A DNA stretch of 64,000 nt, taken from assembly GCF_902388705.1 (NCBI RefSeq), contig NZ_CABMQJ010000003.1, forward strand, positions 62,001 to 126,000. Direction: 5' to 3'. The notes below the pieces were generated by a model. That model saw nothing but the letters and a program-made list of their open reading frames with translations. It was not told the origin of the DNA and ran no database searches. Position numbers and translations under genes: made by a program. The DNA comes from an uncultured Alistipes sp. (lineage in GTDB: Bacteria; Bacteroidota; Bacteroidia; Bacteroidales; Rikenellaceae). How positions within the stretch are numbered: the first letter of the stretch is position 1; every line of letters starts with the position of its first letter. This document shows positions 9,031-21,186 of the stretch, in pieces.

Positions 9031-9711
9031 GATCTTGAAATTTTTGGTTTGCTGTCTGAACGTCGTGTTCAAATTTCGTTCCCGTCGCACCCTTTTCCTC
9101 CCCGGAAGTCCGTTCGGGATATAAAGAAACGGTTTTGCGGTATAAGAAAACCGGCGGCTTTGAAAAGCTGCCGGATATAATTCAGCACAAGCGGGTTAGG
9201 ATGCCGGTGGAAAAACGCTTTTCCGCCGCCGGCGCAGGCCGGCCGGCAGCCGCAGGCGATTCTTCCGGCTGTTTTCGCATCGCCCTTGGCAACCTTGCAC
9301 CGGGTGCAGGTCGGATTCCGTGCGTCGTTTCCGTGCCGGCGCCCCGTTTTCCGGTGCGGCGGCGTGCCACGGACGGGTGGCGAAGCTCTCGCGTAAGTGT
9401 CCGCGGAACGTTTCCGTATGGGCACGGATACCGTGCGGCTGGACAACGAAAAGCCGGACGGGACGGTGTTTTGCCTTTGCGGGGCCCGGGCGTATTTCCG
9501 GCGCGTACCGTCGGCCGGTTGGCGGATGCGGTGCATTGCGGAGGCAAAGGGTTCTTTTCGTGGGTGGTATTTCCCGGATAAAGGTGGTAATTTCTTGTTT
9601 TTCGGATATTTGTCGTGCTTTACCGGCCCCTCGGGACTTTTTATTCGCAAAAAAATTCCATGAGTCGGAATTAATATTACTTTTGTAGATACCTTGCATA
9701 ATTCCACAAAT
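9031..9711. other. 680-base gene-free region with a minus-strand hairpin and direct repeats
   Basis: I see no convincing coding sequence. A 10-bp hairpin (9151-9160 / 9165-9174) is followed on the minus strand by TTTTCTT, a terminator shape with no known gene feeding it. Two copies of GGTGGTA occur at 9563-9569 and 9583-9589, exactly 20 bases apart, upstream of the sensor-kinase promoter; each is followed by an ATTTC-like tail. This may be a regulator site. The rest holds nothing I recognise, and it does not look like RNase P RNA or tmRNA. Confidence 0.4.
9678..9685 (+). promoter_or_regulatory. -7 box of the soluble hybrid sensor kinase gene
   Basis: TACTTTTG is a perfect TAnnTTTG match. It predicts a transcript start near 9692, which excludes the TTG codon at 9694 as start and supports ATG at 9712. 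No good -33 TTG is seen. Confidence 0.6.
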
Positions 9712-12033
9712 ATGAGCCGATACGATGACTGCTCCCGGGAGGAGCTTATCCGCAGGATCGAAGAACTCGAGGGGCAGTCCGGTACGGACGCAAATTCACA
9801 GCATCCGTTTCGGGATCGCTATGCCTGTAAGATTCTCGATTCCCTGCCGGACATGCTGACCGTGCTCGACAACGAGGGAACGTTGGTCGAGCTGGTTTCC
9901 GCCGATGAAACCAACCATGTCGGGGTGCCTGGCGAGCAGTTGCGCGGCAAAGACATCCATGCGCTGCTTTCGCCCGAGGCATACCGCAACGTGAAGAAGA
10001 ACCTCGACAACGTCTTTGCCTCGGGCCGCGGCTCGTCGTCGCACCACGACATCACGCTCGGCGGCAACACCCGCAATTACGAGAACCGCATCATGCCCCT
10101 CGACGACGGACATGCGCTTTGCATCTGCCGCGACATTACCGAGGCGGAGGCCGCCAAGCACGAGCTGGAGATGGTCAAATATGCGCTGAACAATGTCGAC
10201 GAGGAGATTTACGCCTGCGATTTGGACGGGACGATGGAATATGCCAACGAGCAGTTCCGCGTGCGGCACGAGGTCGAGGGCGGCCTCGCGCAGTACAAAG
10301 TCTATGATTTCTGGTCGTTCAAGGGCACGCGCCGGCAGTGGGAGGAGCGGCTGGCGAAAATCCGCCGGGACAACGGTTCCCATAAATATACGGTTCGTTT
10401 CAAAAACGAACTGGGACGGATTGTGGCGTGGGACATCGTGTCCTATATCATTTACGACCATTTCAAGCAGCGCGAAATCGTCTGGTTCTTCGGCCGCGAC
10501 GTCACGCAGCGCCTCGAACACGAGAACAAGGTCAAGGAGATGAACTCGATTCTCGACAGCATTCTCAACAATATTCCGGTCTACCTCTTCGTCAAAGACC
10601 CCGGCAACGAGTTCCGTTACCTCTACTGGAACCGGGCGTTCGAGGAGTTTTCGCAGATTCCCGCCTCGAAGGCCCTCGGGCACACCGATTACGAGGTATT
10701 CCCGAGTCCGAAAGACGCGGAACACTTCCGCCAGGACGACCTGACGCTGCTGCGCACGGGCGAGCGCATGTCCTTTATCGAGGAGTACGTTGCGGCGAAC
10801 GGCGAAACACGCATCGTCAACACGACGAAGTCGCTGGTGCCGGTCGAGAACCGCCTGCCGTTGATTATCGGCGTGTCGTGGGACATCACCGACATGAAGA
10901 ACGCCGAGCTGGAGGTGGTCGAGGCGCGCATCCGCGCCGAAGAGTCCGACCGCCTCAAATCGGCCTTCCTGGCCAATATGAGCCATGAAATCCGTACGCC
11001 GCTCAACGCCATCGTCGGCTTTGCCAAACTGATCGGCGAAGCGGAAACGGAGGAGGAGAAGCAGCAGTTCACCGAGATTATCGACACCAATTCGAATTTG
11101 CTGCTGCAACTGATAAACGACATCCTCGACATTTCGAAAATCGAAGCCGGGACGCTCGAGTTTCATTTCAGGCCGATGAACCTCAACGACCTCTGCCGCT
11201 CGGAACTGGAGGTGCACAAGAGCCGCGTCAAGCCGGGCGTGAACCTGGTTTTCGACGAGCGAATCGAAAACGTGGAGATAGTCTGCGACCAGAACCGCCT
11301 GGCGCAGGTCATTTCCAACCTGCTCAACAACGCCGGCAAGTTCACCGACGAAGGGGAGATTCGTTTCGGTTTCGACCTGCGCGACGGACGGATTGAGTTC
11401 TTCGTGCAGGATACCGGCGTGGGTATTCCGGCGGACAAGGTGCGGGATGTTTTCGACCGTTTTGTCAAACTTAACGACTTTGCGGCGGGAACGGGCCTCG
11501 GACTGGCCATTTCGAGGATGATTGTCGAGAAGCTCGACGGCACGATCGGCGTGGAGTCCGAGCAGGGCAAAGGCACCCGGTTTTACTTCTCGATTCCGGT
11601 GCTACACCGGGACGATACGGAGGGTGACGCCTGCGCTTCCGCAACCGGGGAGGCGGGCAAGTCGTGGACGCTGCTCGTGGCCGAGGATTCGGACATCAAC
11701 TACAAACTCGTCGAAGCGGTGCTGAACCTGCGTTTCAACCTCGTCCGCGCCCGTACGGGGGGCGATGCCGTGGAATTGTTCGAAAAAGTGCGTCCCGACG
11801 CCGTGCTGATGGATATCCGCATGCCCGTGATGGACGGCCTGGAGGCTGCGCGCCGTATCCGCAGGATTGCGCCCGAAGTTCCGATTATCGCCATGTCGGC
11901 CTACTCGTTCGGCAACGAAATCGAAAACGCCCGCAATGCGGGCTGCAACGAATTCCTCGTCAAACCGCTCTCGCAGTATTCGCTGCATAAGGCGTTGAAC
12001 GCCTGTCTGGTCGATTTGAAAGACAAGGTGTAG
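9712..12033 (+). CDS. Soluble PAS-PAS-PAS hybrid sensor histidine kinase
   Basis: 773 residues. No signal peptide or membrane segment, so a cytoplasmic sensor. Order: an N-terminal coiled segment, three PAS-like domains (about 30-145, 150-265, 270-395, each ending in an RDIT/RDVT/WDIT motif), a HisKA helix with the phospho-accepting His425 in [13 protein letters not shown], a HATPase domain with DTGVGIPADK and GTGLGLAIS, and a C-terminal receiver with phospho-acceptor Asp701 in VLMDIRMPVMDG. There is no DNA-binding output, so the phosphate must go to another protein or the receiver acts through autoregulation. The kinase core is very similar to the membrane-bound kinase at 15345-18497, suggesting paralogy. 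The ligand is unknown. Confidence 0.92.
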   Translation: MSRYDDCSREELIRRIEELEGQSGTDANSQHPFRDRYACKILDSLPDMLTVLDNEGTLVELVSADETNHVGVPGEQLRGKDIHALLSPEAYRNVKKNLDNVFASGRGSSSHHDITLGGNTRNYENRIMPLDDGHALCICRDITEAEAAKHELEMVKYALNNVDEEIYACDLDGTMEYANEQFRVRHEVEGGLAQYKVYDFWSFKGTRRQWEERLAKIRRDNGSHKYTVRFKNELGRIVAWDIVSYIIYDHFKQREIVWFFGRDVTQRLEHENKVKEMNSILDSILNNIPVYLFVKDPGNEFRYLYWNRAFEEFSQIPASKALGHTDYEVFPSPKDAEHFRQDDLTLLRTGERMSFIEEYVAANGETRIVNTTKSLVPVENRLPLIIGVSWDITDMKNAELEVVEARIRAEESDRLKSAFLANMSHEIRTPLNAIVGFAKLIGEAETEEEKQQFTEIIDTNSNLLLQLINDILDISKIEAGTLEFHFRPMNLNDLCRSELEVHKSRVKPGVNLVFDERIENVEIVCDQNRLAQVISNLLNNAGKFTDEGEIRFGFDLRDGRIEFFVQDTGVGIPADKVRDVFDRFVKLNDFAAGTGLGLAISRMIVEKLDGTIGVESEQGKGTRFYFSIPVLHRDDTEGDACASATGEAGKSWTLLVAEDSDINYKLVEAVLNLRFNLVRARTGGDAVELFEKVRPDAVLMDIRMPVMDGLEAARRIRRIAPEVPIIAMSAYSFGNEIENARNAGCNEFLVKPLSQYSLHKALNACLVDLKDKV

Positions 12034-12044
12034 AGCGCCTTCGG

Positions 12045-12082
12045 ACAAGCGCCCCGCAGCTTTCCGGCTGCGGGGCGCTTGT
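12045..12082. terminator. Strong bidirectional hairpin between convergent genes
   Basis: Perfect 16-bp stem ACAAGCGCCCCGCAGC (12045-12060) / GCTGCGGGGCGCTTGT (12067-12082) with a 6-base loop, between the sensor kinase stop and the end of folE. There is no long T-run, but stem strength and position fit a shared terminator. Confidence 0.75.
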
Positions 12083-12102
12083 CGTATGGATGTAATGCGG
12101 AT

Positions 12103-12711
12103 TTACCGGTATTTGTGCGAGATGAGCGTCATGAACTCCTCGCGCGTGCGGTGGTCGGAGAGGAAGATACCCGTGAATGCCGACGTCGTCGTGGCCGACT
12201 GCTGTTTTTCGATGCCGCGCATCTGCATGCACATGTGGCTGGCTTCGATTACCACGGCCACGCCCATCGGATTGAGCGCCTCCTGGATGCAGTCGCGGAT
12301 CTGCACCGTCAGCCGCTCCTGCACCTGCAGGCGGCGGGCGTAGCACTCCACGACGCGCGCGATTTTCGAAAGCCCCGTGATGTGCCCGTTGGGGATATAG
12401 GCCACGTGCGCCTTGCCGTAGAACGGGAGCATGTGGTGCTCGCAGAGCGAATAGAGCTCGATATCCTTTACCAGCACCATCTGCTTGTACTCCTCGCGGA
12501 AGGTCGCCGAGCGGATGATGTCGAGCGGGTTTTCCTCATACCCTTTGGTCAGGAACGACATCGCCTTGGCCACCCGTTCGGGGGTTTTCTGCAAACCCTC
12601 GCGCGCCGGGTCTTCGCCCAGCAGGCGCAGTATTTCGGTGTAGTGTACTTTCAGGGCCTCGATGGTTTTGGCATCGAAGCGCTCCTCCTTGTTGTAGTTT
12701 CTCTCTTCCAT
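12103..12711 (-). CDS. folE: GTP cyclohydrolase I
   Basis: 202 residues from ATG at 12711 ([13 protein letters not shown]). Catalyses GTP to 7,8-dihydroneopterin triphosphate, the first step of folate synthesis. Zinc and active-site motifs are present: [38 protein letters not shown] and [11 protein letters not shown]. The reading frame stays open upstream to 12900 through the tandem repeats, but residues encoded there match nothing in the family and the family N-terminus begins at 12711. The repeat block lies directly upstream, so it would be in the 5' leader or between folE and rdgB on one transcript. Confidence 0.95.
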   Translation of the reverse strand: MEERNYNKEERFDAKTIEALKVHYTEILRLLGEDPAREGLQKTPERVAKAMSFLTKGYEENPLDIIRSATFREEYKQMVLVKDIELYSLCEHHMLPFYGKAHVAYIPNGHITGLSKIARVVECYARRLQVQERLTVQIRDCIQEALNPMGVAVVIEASHMCMQMRGIEKQQSATTTSAFTGIFLSDHRTREEFMTLISHKYR

Positions 12712-12720
12712 AGGAACGGC

Positions 12721-13010
12721 AAAGATAGTGCAAGCCGAGGGCAAAAGCAAGTTTACTTGCATTTTGCCGAGGCACCGCCTATCTAAAACAGGGTTAAAGG
12801 TAGTGCAAGCCGAGGGCAATGCCAAGTTTAGCGGGGCATTGCCGAGGCGCCGCCTATCTAAAACAGGGTTAAAGATAGTGCAGTCCGAGGGCAATGCCAA
12901 GTTTAGCGGGGCATTGCCGGGGCCAGCCTCTTCTGTAAAATAGTATAAGCCGGGCGCAATGCCCGAATTTAGCGGGGCATTGCGGGCACAGCCCGTGTTC
13001 AGTAAAAGAC
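12721..13010. repeat. Four-copy 75-bp tandem repeat with conserved hairpins
   Basis: Copies start at 12721, 12796 and 12871 (period exactly 75) and a degenerate fourth at 12937. Each begins AAAG(A/G)TAGTGCA and copies 1 and 2 end CTATCTAAAACAGGGTT. Each copy contains an inverted repeat: GGCAATGCC / GGCATTGCC in copies 2 and 3, CGCAATGCCC / GGGCATTGCG in copy 4, and in copy 1 a different sequence with the same shape (GCAAG-ttta-CTTGC inside GGCAAAA / TTTTGCC). The stem is kept while the sequence changes. The period is a multiple of three and both strands have an open frame through the block, yielding 25-residue peptide repeats, but I see no evidence that either is translated. Confidence 0.85.
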
Positions 13011-13013
13011 ACC

Positions 13014-13595
13014 TTATTTCTCGATGGCGTGCAAATAGGCCGCGAGCTTGCGTACGGCGCGGGCGCGGTGCGACACTTCGTTCTTCTCCCCGGTGGTCAT
13101 CTGGGCGAAGGTGCGGTCGTAGCCGTCGGGGATGAACAGCGGGTCGTAGCCGAAGCCCTCGTGTCCCTGTTCGCTGTCGATGATGCGGCCCTCGACGATT
13201 CCCTCGAAAAGGTGCTCTTCACCTTTCAGAATCAGTGAAATGACCGTCCGGAAGCGGGCCCGGCGGTTCGTTTGCCCCGTGAGGTTTTCCAGCAGCAGCC
13301 GGTTGTTGGCCGCGAAATCGTGCCCGTCGGTGGCGTAGCGGGCCGAGTGTACGCCCGGGGCTCCGCCCAGCGCCTCGACCTCGAGGCCCGTGTCGTCGGC
13401 GAAGCAGTCCATGCCCGTGCGGCCGTGCAGGTATCGCGCCTTCTGCGAGGCATTGCCCTCGAGGGTTTCCTGCTCTTCGGGAATATCTTCTGTCACGCCG
13501 CAGTCGCGGGGCGTCAGCAGTTTGAAGCCGGGCCCCAGCACGGCCTGCACTTCCATGAGTTTGTGCGCGTTGTTCGTCGCAAAAAGAATCTCCAT
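13014..13595 (-). CDS. rdgB: dITP/XTP pyrophosphatase (RdgB/HAM1 family)
   Basis: 193 residues, cytoplasmic. Hydrolyses non-canonical purine nucleoside triphosphates (dITP, XTP) to the monophosphate, keeping them out of DNA. Signature segments: [12 protein letters not shown] at the N-terminus, [38 protein letters not shown] and [12 protein letters not shown]. It lies 110 bases after the HAD hydrolase gene and upstream of the repeat block and folE on the same strand, possibly one nucleotide/cofactor transcript. Confidence 0.95.
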   Translation of the reverse strand: MEILFATNNAHKLMEVQAVLGPGFKLLTPRDCGVTEDIPEEQETLEGNASQKARYLHGRTGMDCFADDTGLEVEALGGAPGVHSARYATDGHDFAANNRLLLENLTGQTNRRARFRTVISLILKGEEHLFEGIVEGRIIDSEQGHEGFGYDPLFIPDGYDRTFAQMTTGEKNEVSHRARAVRKLAAYLHAIEK

Positions 13596-13705
13596 ATTTC
13601 TGTGTCCGGTACTTGATTTTTTCGTTGGGACGCCCGGCTTTCCGGCCTGTCCGTGTGCGGACTCCGGCCCGGGCGGATTTCGCCTGCCGCTGCGCAGGCC
13701 GGGGA

Positions 13706-14545
13706 TTATTTGACGACTTCGAGCTTTTCGAGTTTGTCGTCGAGGTCGATTTTATCGATGATCGTCTTGACCAGCACGTCCATGTCCGACCCCTCGGAGT
13801 AGTCGGCCGGGCAGACGTGGCTGACGCGGTTGTCGTGGATGAGCGAAGCCATCTCCCTGCGGGCCCCTTTCTGGTCGGGGTTGTATACCGCAATCGAGTG
13901 GCCGCCGGAGTTCTTCACCAGCCGCATGCAGGGGATGTCGGTCGTTCCGTCGCCCACGTAAATCATGTGCTTGAAGGGCACGGGGCGTTCGTTCTCGGGG
14001 ATATAGCGGTTCACCAGCTTGCTGTCGAAAACCGACTCCACGCCCTTGTTGATTTTGAAGATGAACTGGGTTTTGTTGGTGTAGTTGACCGCCACGGCGG
14101 GCCAGTAGGCGATGCCGTCTACGTCGTAGAGGAACGAGCAGGCGTAGATTTTCCGGAACTCGTGGGCAATCTCCGTTCCCTCGATAATCTCTTTCATCCC
14201 CGACGAGTTGATGTAGTGCAGGATTCTTATCCCGTGTTTCGCGCCGTAGGCGTTGATGCGCGAGAACCACTCTTTTACGCCTTTGTAGAGCGTCACGCGG
14301 CGTCCCGAGTCCTGAAACGCCTCGCGCCGCAGCGACAGGCCTTTCGACTTGGCTTCCTGGAGCATACGCGCCATGTAGGTCAGCACCATGTCGGCGTCCT
14401 GCTCCTCGGCCAGCGTGTTGGCCTCCGTCCAGAACTCCTTGTTGCTCTTGCCCACGGCGGGGATGAAATCGTATTCCTGCATATTCCCGGGCGCCAATGT
14501 GCCGTCGAAATCGTATATCAGGGCGATGGTGAATCTGTAATCCAT
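13706..14545 (-). CDS. HAD-superfamily hydrolase
   Basis: 279 residues from ATG at 14545 (MDYRFTIALIYDFDGTL). HAD motif I is DFDGTLAPG at residues 12-20 with both aspartates; motif II-like INSSGMKE; motif III/IV in MIYVGDGTTDIPCMRL near residue 205. A large cap lies between motifs I and II. This is a phosphatase-type HAD protein conserved in Bacteroidales with no known substrate. A perfect -7 box on the minus strand (14569-14576) precedes it. It is divergent from the nitroreductase gene and precedes rdgB. Confidence 0.85.
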   Translation of the reverse strand: MDYRFTIALIYDFDGTLAPGNMQEYDFIPAVGKSNKEFWTEANTLAEEQDADMVLTYMARMLQEAKSKGLSLRREAFQDSGRRVTLYKGVKEWFSRINAYGAKHGIRILHYINSSGMKEIIEGTEIAHEFRKIYACSFLYDVDGIAYWPAVAVNYTNKTQFIFKINKGVESVFDSKLVNRYIPENERPVPFKHMIYVGDGTTDIPCMRLVKNSGGHSIAVYNPDQKGARREMASLIHDNRVSHVCPADYSEGSDMDVLVKTIIDKIDLDDKLEKLEVVK

Positions 14546-14568
14546 TCTTTTGCGGTTGTTTTGAATTT

Positions 14569-14597
14569 CAAATATACCCTTTTTTTCACTATTTTTG
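14569..14597. promoter_or_regulatory. Divergent -7 boxes for the HAD hydrolase and nitroreductase genes
   Basis: Minus strand TATATTTG at 14569-14576 (24 bases before the HAD start) and plus strand TATTTTTG at 14590-14597 (36 bases before the nitroreductase start). Both match TAnnTTTG perfectly and lie back to back. Confidence 0.6.
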
Positions 14598-14632
14598 CAA
14601 AAGAGAGGCCGAAAACACAAAATATAAAACAC

Positions 14633-15178
14633 ATGGAATTCAAAGAGTTGATTGAAAAGCGCCGCAGCATCCGCAAATTCTCGGAGCGCCCGGTGCCGCG
14701 CGCGGTCGTCGACCGTATCCTGCGCGAAACCCTCACGGCGCCTTCGGCGCGCAATACCCGTACGACCCGCTTCGTGGTAATCGACGACCCGGCGCTGGTG
14801 GCCCGTATGGCGGAAATGCGCGATTACGGCTCGGCGTTCCTCAAAGGTGCCCCGCTGGCGTTCGTCGTGCTGGGCGATACCGCGAAAAGCGATTTGTGGC
14901 GTGAGAATGCCGCCATTTCCGCCACCATCCTGCAACTGGCCTGTGTCGACGAGGGACTGGGTTCGTGCTGGGTGCACGTCAACGGGCGTCCGTGCCGCAA
15001 GGACAATCCCGACGGGCCTACGGCCGCCGGATTCCTGCGCGAATTCCTGCCCCTGCCTGCGGGCTGCGAGCCCCTCTGCGTCATAGCGGCGGGGTATTCG
15101 GACTTCACCCCCGCGCCGCTGCCCGCCTCGGACGATGAGGCGCGTGTCGTCTATGCGGGAGCAGAGCCGCAGCGCTGA
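14633..15178 (+). CDS. Nitroreductase-family flavoprotein
   Basis: 181 residues from ATG at 14633 (MEFKELIEKRRSIRKFSERPV). The N-terminal RRSIRKF motif binds FMN phosphate, and SARNTRTTRFVVIDD and the LGSCWVHVNG block are family features. NAD(P)H-dependent reduction of nitroaromatics, quinones or flavin-like substrates is the family function; the true substrate is unknown. The length is typical for the short subgroup. It is a single-gene unit with its own promoter, convergent with the hybrid kinase gene. Confidence 0.9.
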   Translation: MEFKELIEKRRSIRKFSERPVPRAVVDRILRETLTAPSARNTRTTRFVVIDDPALVARMAEMRDYGSAFLKGAPLAFVVLGDTAKSDLWRENAAISATILQLACVDEGLGSCWVHVNGRPCRKDNPDGPTAAGFLREFLPLPAGCEPLCVIAAGYSDFTPAPLPASDDEARVVYAGAEPQR

Positions 15179-15295
15179 CTTGCCGGACGTTGATGCGGAT
15201 GCCCCGAAATGGCGCCGGCGGCTTACCCGGGTGCCCTCTGCGGGACGCCAGCAACGTGCGCCTGCCGGGGGCGCGATGTGAAACGGGCGTGAGAA

Positions 15296-15326
15296 AAAGG
15301 GACTTGCGATCCTCGCAAGTCCCTTT
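15296..15326. terminator. Bidirectional terminator between nitroreductase and hybrid kinase genes
   Basis: Perfect 14-bp stem AAAGGGACTTGCGA (15296-15309) / TCGCAAGTCCCTTT (15313-15326) with a 3-base loop; U-rich ends arise on both strands. It ends both convergent transcripts. Confidence 0.85.
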
Positions 15327-15344
15327 GTTCTGTTCGTTCGGTTT

Positions 15345-18497
<3,153 letters not shown>

Positions 18498-18585
18498 GGC
18501 GCAAAAATGCGACGGCCGGCAGGATGCGGGGCCGCAGTGCAGGTTTAGGTTCAGTGACGCGGAAAAAGTGATGTCTGACGCAATA

Positions 18586-18627
18586 AAACGCCGGAAAACC
18601 GTACGCAAATGCGGTTTCCCGGCGTTT
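18586..18627 (-). terminator. Intrinsic terminator of the lipA-lipB-recJ operon
   Basis: Stem AAACGCCGG (18586-18594) / CCGGCGTTT (18619-18627), extended inwards by AAACCG / CGGTTT after a mismatch. On the minus strand it is followed by TATTG, so it is a modest U-rich tail. It starts nine bases after the recJ stop. Confidence 0.7.
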
Positions 18628-18635
18628 GAAACGAT

Positions 18636-20402
18636 TTATTTGTTCAGTACGGGTTTGATATCCTTGATGCGGAGCTGGGTCGTTACCGTGCCCCGGTAGT
18701 GGTTCTCGACGATCTGGTAGCATACGTCGATCGGGCGGCCCGAGCGCACCCATTCGTAGTGCGTAGGCTGCTGGAAGGCAATCGCCTGTATTTTCGTGTT
18801 GGGCTTCTGCCGCTGCATGAGATCCATGCGCAGGTGCTCGCACTCCATGCCGACCAGCTTGGCGTCGCCGTGGTTGCTTACGCCGCAGGTCGCGAAAACC
18901 GGGGCCGTATTTCCGGGCCCGAAAGGCTGGAAGCGGTTGAGGTCTTTGCGGAATGCGGTGGAGATGTCCGAGAAGAGCAGCTCGCTGTCGATATCCACCT
19001 GCGGCATCAGCATCTGTGGGTCGATGTTCTGCTCGACGTAGGCGTTGAAGCGGCGCGTGAACTCCTCGACGTTCTCGGGCCGCATCGTCAGGCCCGCGGC
19101 GTACATGTGACCGCCGAAATTCTCCAGCAGGTCGGAACACGATTCCACGGCCTGGTAAAGGTCGAAGCCCGGTACCGAGCGGGCCGAGCCCGTCACGAAC
19201 CCGTTGCTCATCGTCAGCACCACCGTAGGCCGGTAGTAGGTTTCGATCAGGCGCGAGGCGACTATTCCCACGATGCCTTTCATCCACTTGGGATTGTAGA
19301 TGACCGTGCTTTTCAGCCGTTTCATCTCGGGATTGTGCTCGATAAAGTCGTGCGCTTCCTGTGTGACCGACCGGTCGATCGACTTGCGATCCTGGTTGTA
19401 GGCGTCGATGACGTTGCCGAACTCCGCGGCGATGCTCTCGTTGCCCTCGATCAGCAGCTCCACGGCCGCATGTCCGCCCGACGGCGACGCGTTTTCGTCG
19501 TTCTCGTCCATGCGCATGCGCCCGGCGGCGTTGATGCGCGGCCCGATTTTGAAGACGATGTCGTCGATGGTGATGTTGTGCTTGTCGAGTCCGCAAATCT
19601 TGATGATCGACAACAGACCTTTCGACGGTTCGCGGTTGAGGTTTTTCAGGCCGAAATGGGCCAGGATGCGGTTCTCCCCCACCAGCGGAACGATGTCCGA
19701 GGCGATGCTCACCACCAGCAGGTCGAGCAGCGGACTGATTTGTTCGAACGGCAGGCGGTTCTTCTGGGCATAGGCCTGTACCAATTTGAATCCCACGCCG
19801 CAGCCCGACAGTTCGTCGAACGGGTAGGAGCAGTCGACCCGCTTGGGGTCGAGAACGGCTACGGCACGGGGAATCTCCTCGGCCGGGAGGTGATGGTCGC
19901 AGATGATGAAATCCACGCCTTTCGTCTTTGCATAGACAACCTTTTCCGTGGCTTTGATGCCGCAGTCCAGGGCGATGATAAGGCCCACGCCCTTGCGGGC
20001 AGCCAGATCGATGCCTTTCACCGAGATACCGTAACCTTCGGTATAGCGGTCGGGGATGTAGAACATCAGGTTTTTGTGCCCGATCTGGCGCAGGAACTTG
20101 TACACCAGCGCAACGGCCGTACAGCCGTCCACGTCGTAGTCGCCGTAAACCATGATTTTCTCATTGTTACGAACGGCCTGTTCGACCCGCTCGACCGCCT
20201 TGTCCATATCCTTCATCAGGAACGGGTCGTGGAGGTCGGCGAGGCTGGGTTTAAAGAACTTGTCCGCCTTTTCTACGGTGTCTATGCCTCTCTGTACGAG
20301 CAGATTCGCCAGCACGGGCGAGATCTTGAGTACGGCAGCGAGCTTCGCTACCGTCCCGGGATCTCCCTGCGGTTTCACTACCCATCGTTTTTCTATAGGC
20401 AT
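18636..20402 (-). CDS. recJ: Single-stranded-DNA-specific 5'-3' exonuclease RecJ
   Basis: 588 residues. DHH-family nuclease for recombination and mismatch repair. Visible motifs: VYGDYDVDGCTAVAL (motif I) near residue 85, IALDCG, the DHH signature in FIICDHHLPAEEIPRAV near residue 168, and GPRINAAGRM near residue 285; the C-terminal half carries the DHHA1 GGHMYAAGLT motif. Length is typical. The start lies eight bases after the lipB stop, so it belongs to the lipA-lipB-recJ transcript. Confidence 0.95.
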   Translation of the reverse strand: MPIEKRWVVKPQGDPGTVAKLAAVLKISPVLANLLVQRGIDTVEKADKFFKPSLADLHDPFLMKDMDKAVERVEQAVRNNEKIMVYGDYDVDGCTAVALVYKFLRQIGHKNLMFYIPDRYTEGYGISVKGIDLAARKGVGLIIALDCGIKATEKVVYAKTKGVDFIICDHHLPAEEIPRAVAVLDPKRVDCSYPFDELSGCGVGFKLVQAYAQKNRLPFEQISPLLDLLVVSIASDIVPLVGENRILAHFGLKNLNREPSKGLLSIIKICGLDKHNITIDDIVFKIGPRINAAGRMRMDENDENASPSGGHAAVELLIEGNESIAAEFGNVIDAYNQDRKSIDRSVTQEAHDFIEHNPEMKRLKSTVIYNPKWMKGIVGIVASRLIETYYRPTVVLTMSNGFVTGSARSVPGFDLYQAVESCSDLLENFGGHMYAAGLTMRPENVEEFTRRFNAYVEQNIDPQMLMPQVDIDSELLFSDISTAFRKDLNRFQPFGPGNTAPVFATCGVSNHGDAKLVGMECEHLRMDLMQRQKPNTKIQAIAFQQPTHYEWVRSGRPIDVCYQIVENHYRGTVTTQLRIKDIKPVLNK

Positions 20403-20410
20403 ACGATTTT

Positions 20411-21184
20411 CTATTTATATATTCTAACATTTAATATCTCACTTAAAAATTTGACAACGAACGATTTAACTTCGTTCATTGCGATTTTGCGGCCCGTTTC
20501 CCGCTCGAGCGAGGTCACGCCCCGGTCGGTAAATCCGCAGGGGTTGATTCGCGAGAACCATCCGAGGTCGGTCGTGACGTTCAGCGCAAACCCGTGCATG
20601 GTAATATAACGTGACGAACGGACGCCTATTGCGCAAATCTTGCGCGGAACTTCTCCGGATTTCCCCCGATCGCCGCTGCCGCCGACCCACACGCCCGAAG
20701 CGCCTGCGATGCGTCCCGCCGCGATGCCGTATTCGGCTACGGTGCGGATTACGGCCTCCTCCAGCGCGTCGATGTAGCTTCTCAAGCCGATGCCCAGCCG
20801 TTCGAGGTCGAGAATCGGGTAGCAGACCAGTTGTCCCGGGCCGTGGAACGTGATGTCGCCGCCGCGGTCGATGTGAAAGAACTGTGCGCCCATCGCTTCG
20901 AGCGCTTCGCGGCCTATCAAAAGGTTTTCGGCATGGCCGCTTTTGCCGAGCGTGTAAACCGGCGGATGCTCCACCAGCAGGATTGTGCCCGCTTCGTCCG
21001 GACTGTTTCCGGCCGCGGGTGCCGGTTCGACCCCGGCTCCGGGTACCGATCCGGGGTTTCCGGCTGCAAGTGCGGCCCTGTTGCGGGCGGCCTTGCTCTC
21101 CAGCAGGGTGTCGAACAACGACTGCTGTAAATCCCAGCAGTCCCTGTAGTCCATCAGTCCGAGGTCCCGGCAGGAGGCTTTCAT
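20411..21184 (-). CDS. lipB: Octanoyl-[acyl-carrier-protein]:protein octanoyltransferase
   Basis: 257 residues. Moves octanoate from acyl carrier protein to lipoyl domains. Family motifs: [33 protein letters not shown], Lys182 in RKICAIG and the catalytic Cys216 in [10 protein letters not shown]. Two low-complexity insertions are odd: residues 33-66, rich in Ala, Gly and Pro, between the N-terminal helix and the first core strand, and a Gly-rich loop at 168-179. All catalytic residues remain. The start is two bases from the lipA stop. Confidence 0.93.
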   Translation of the reverse strand: MKASCRDLGLMDYRDCWDLQQSLFDTLLESKAARNRAALAAGNPGSVPGAGVEPAPAAGNSPDEAGTILLVEHPPVYTLGKSGHAENLLIGREALEAMGAQFFHIDRGGDITFHGPGQLVCYPILDLERLGIGLRSYIDALEEAVIRTVAEYGIAAGRIAGASGVWVGGSGDRGKSGEVPRKICAIGVRSSRYITMHGFALNVTTDLGWFSRINPCGFTDRGVTSLERETGRKIAMNEVKSFVVKFLSEILNVRIYK

Positions 21185-21186
21185 CG

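Noticed and set aside
12712..12900. N-terminal extension of FolE through the tandem repeats
   Set aside because: GTP cyclohydrolase I starts at [10 protein letters not shown]; the extension is repeat-encoded and unlike the family. It is kept as an observation, not as coding.
12721..13010. CRISPR array
   Set aside because: Whole 75-bp units repeat; there are no unique spacers between short repeats and no cas genes in the window.
13613..14632. Upstream extension of the nitroreductase reading frame across the HAD gene
   Set aside because: Only the last 181 residues match the family; the promoter at 14590-14597 and ATG at 14633 set the start.
18699..20609. 636-codon plus-strand open frame antisense to recJ
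   Set aside because: Shadow of recJ, which has all DHH nuclease motifs; the antisense product is unlike any family.
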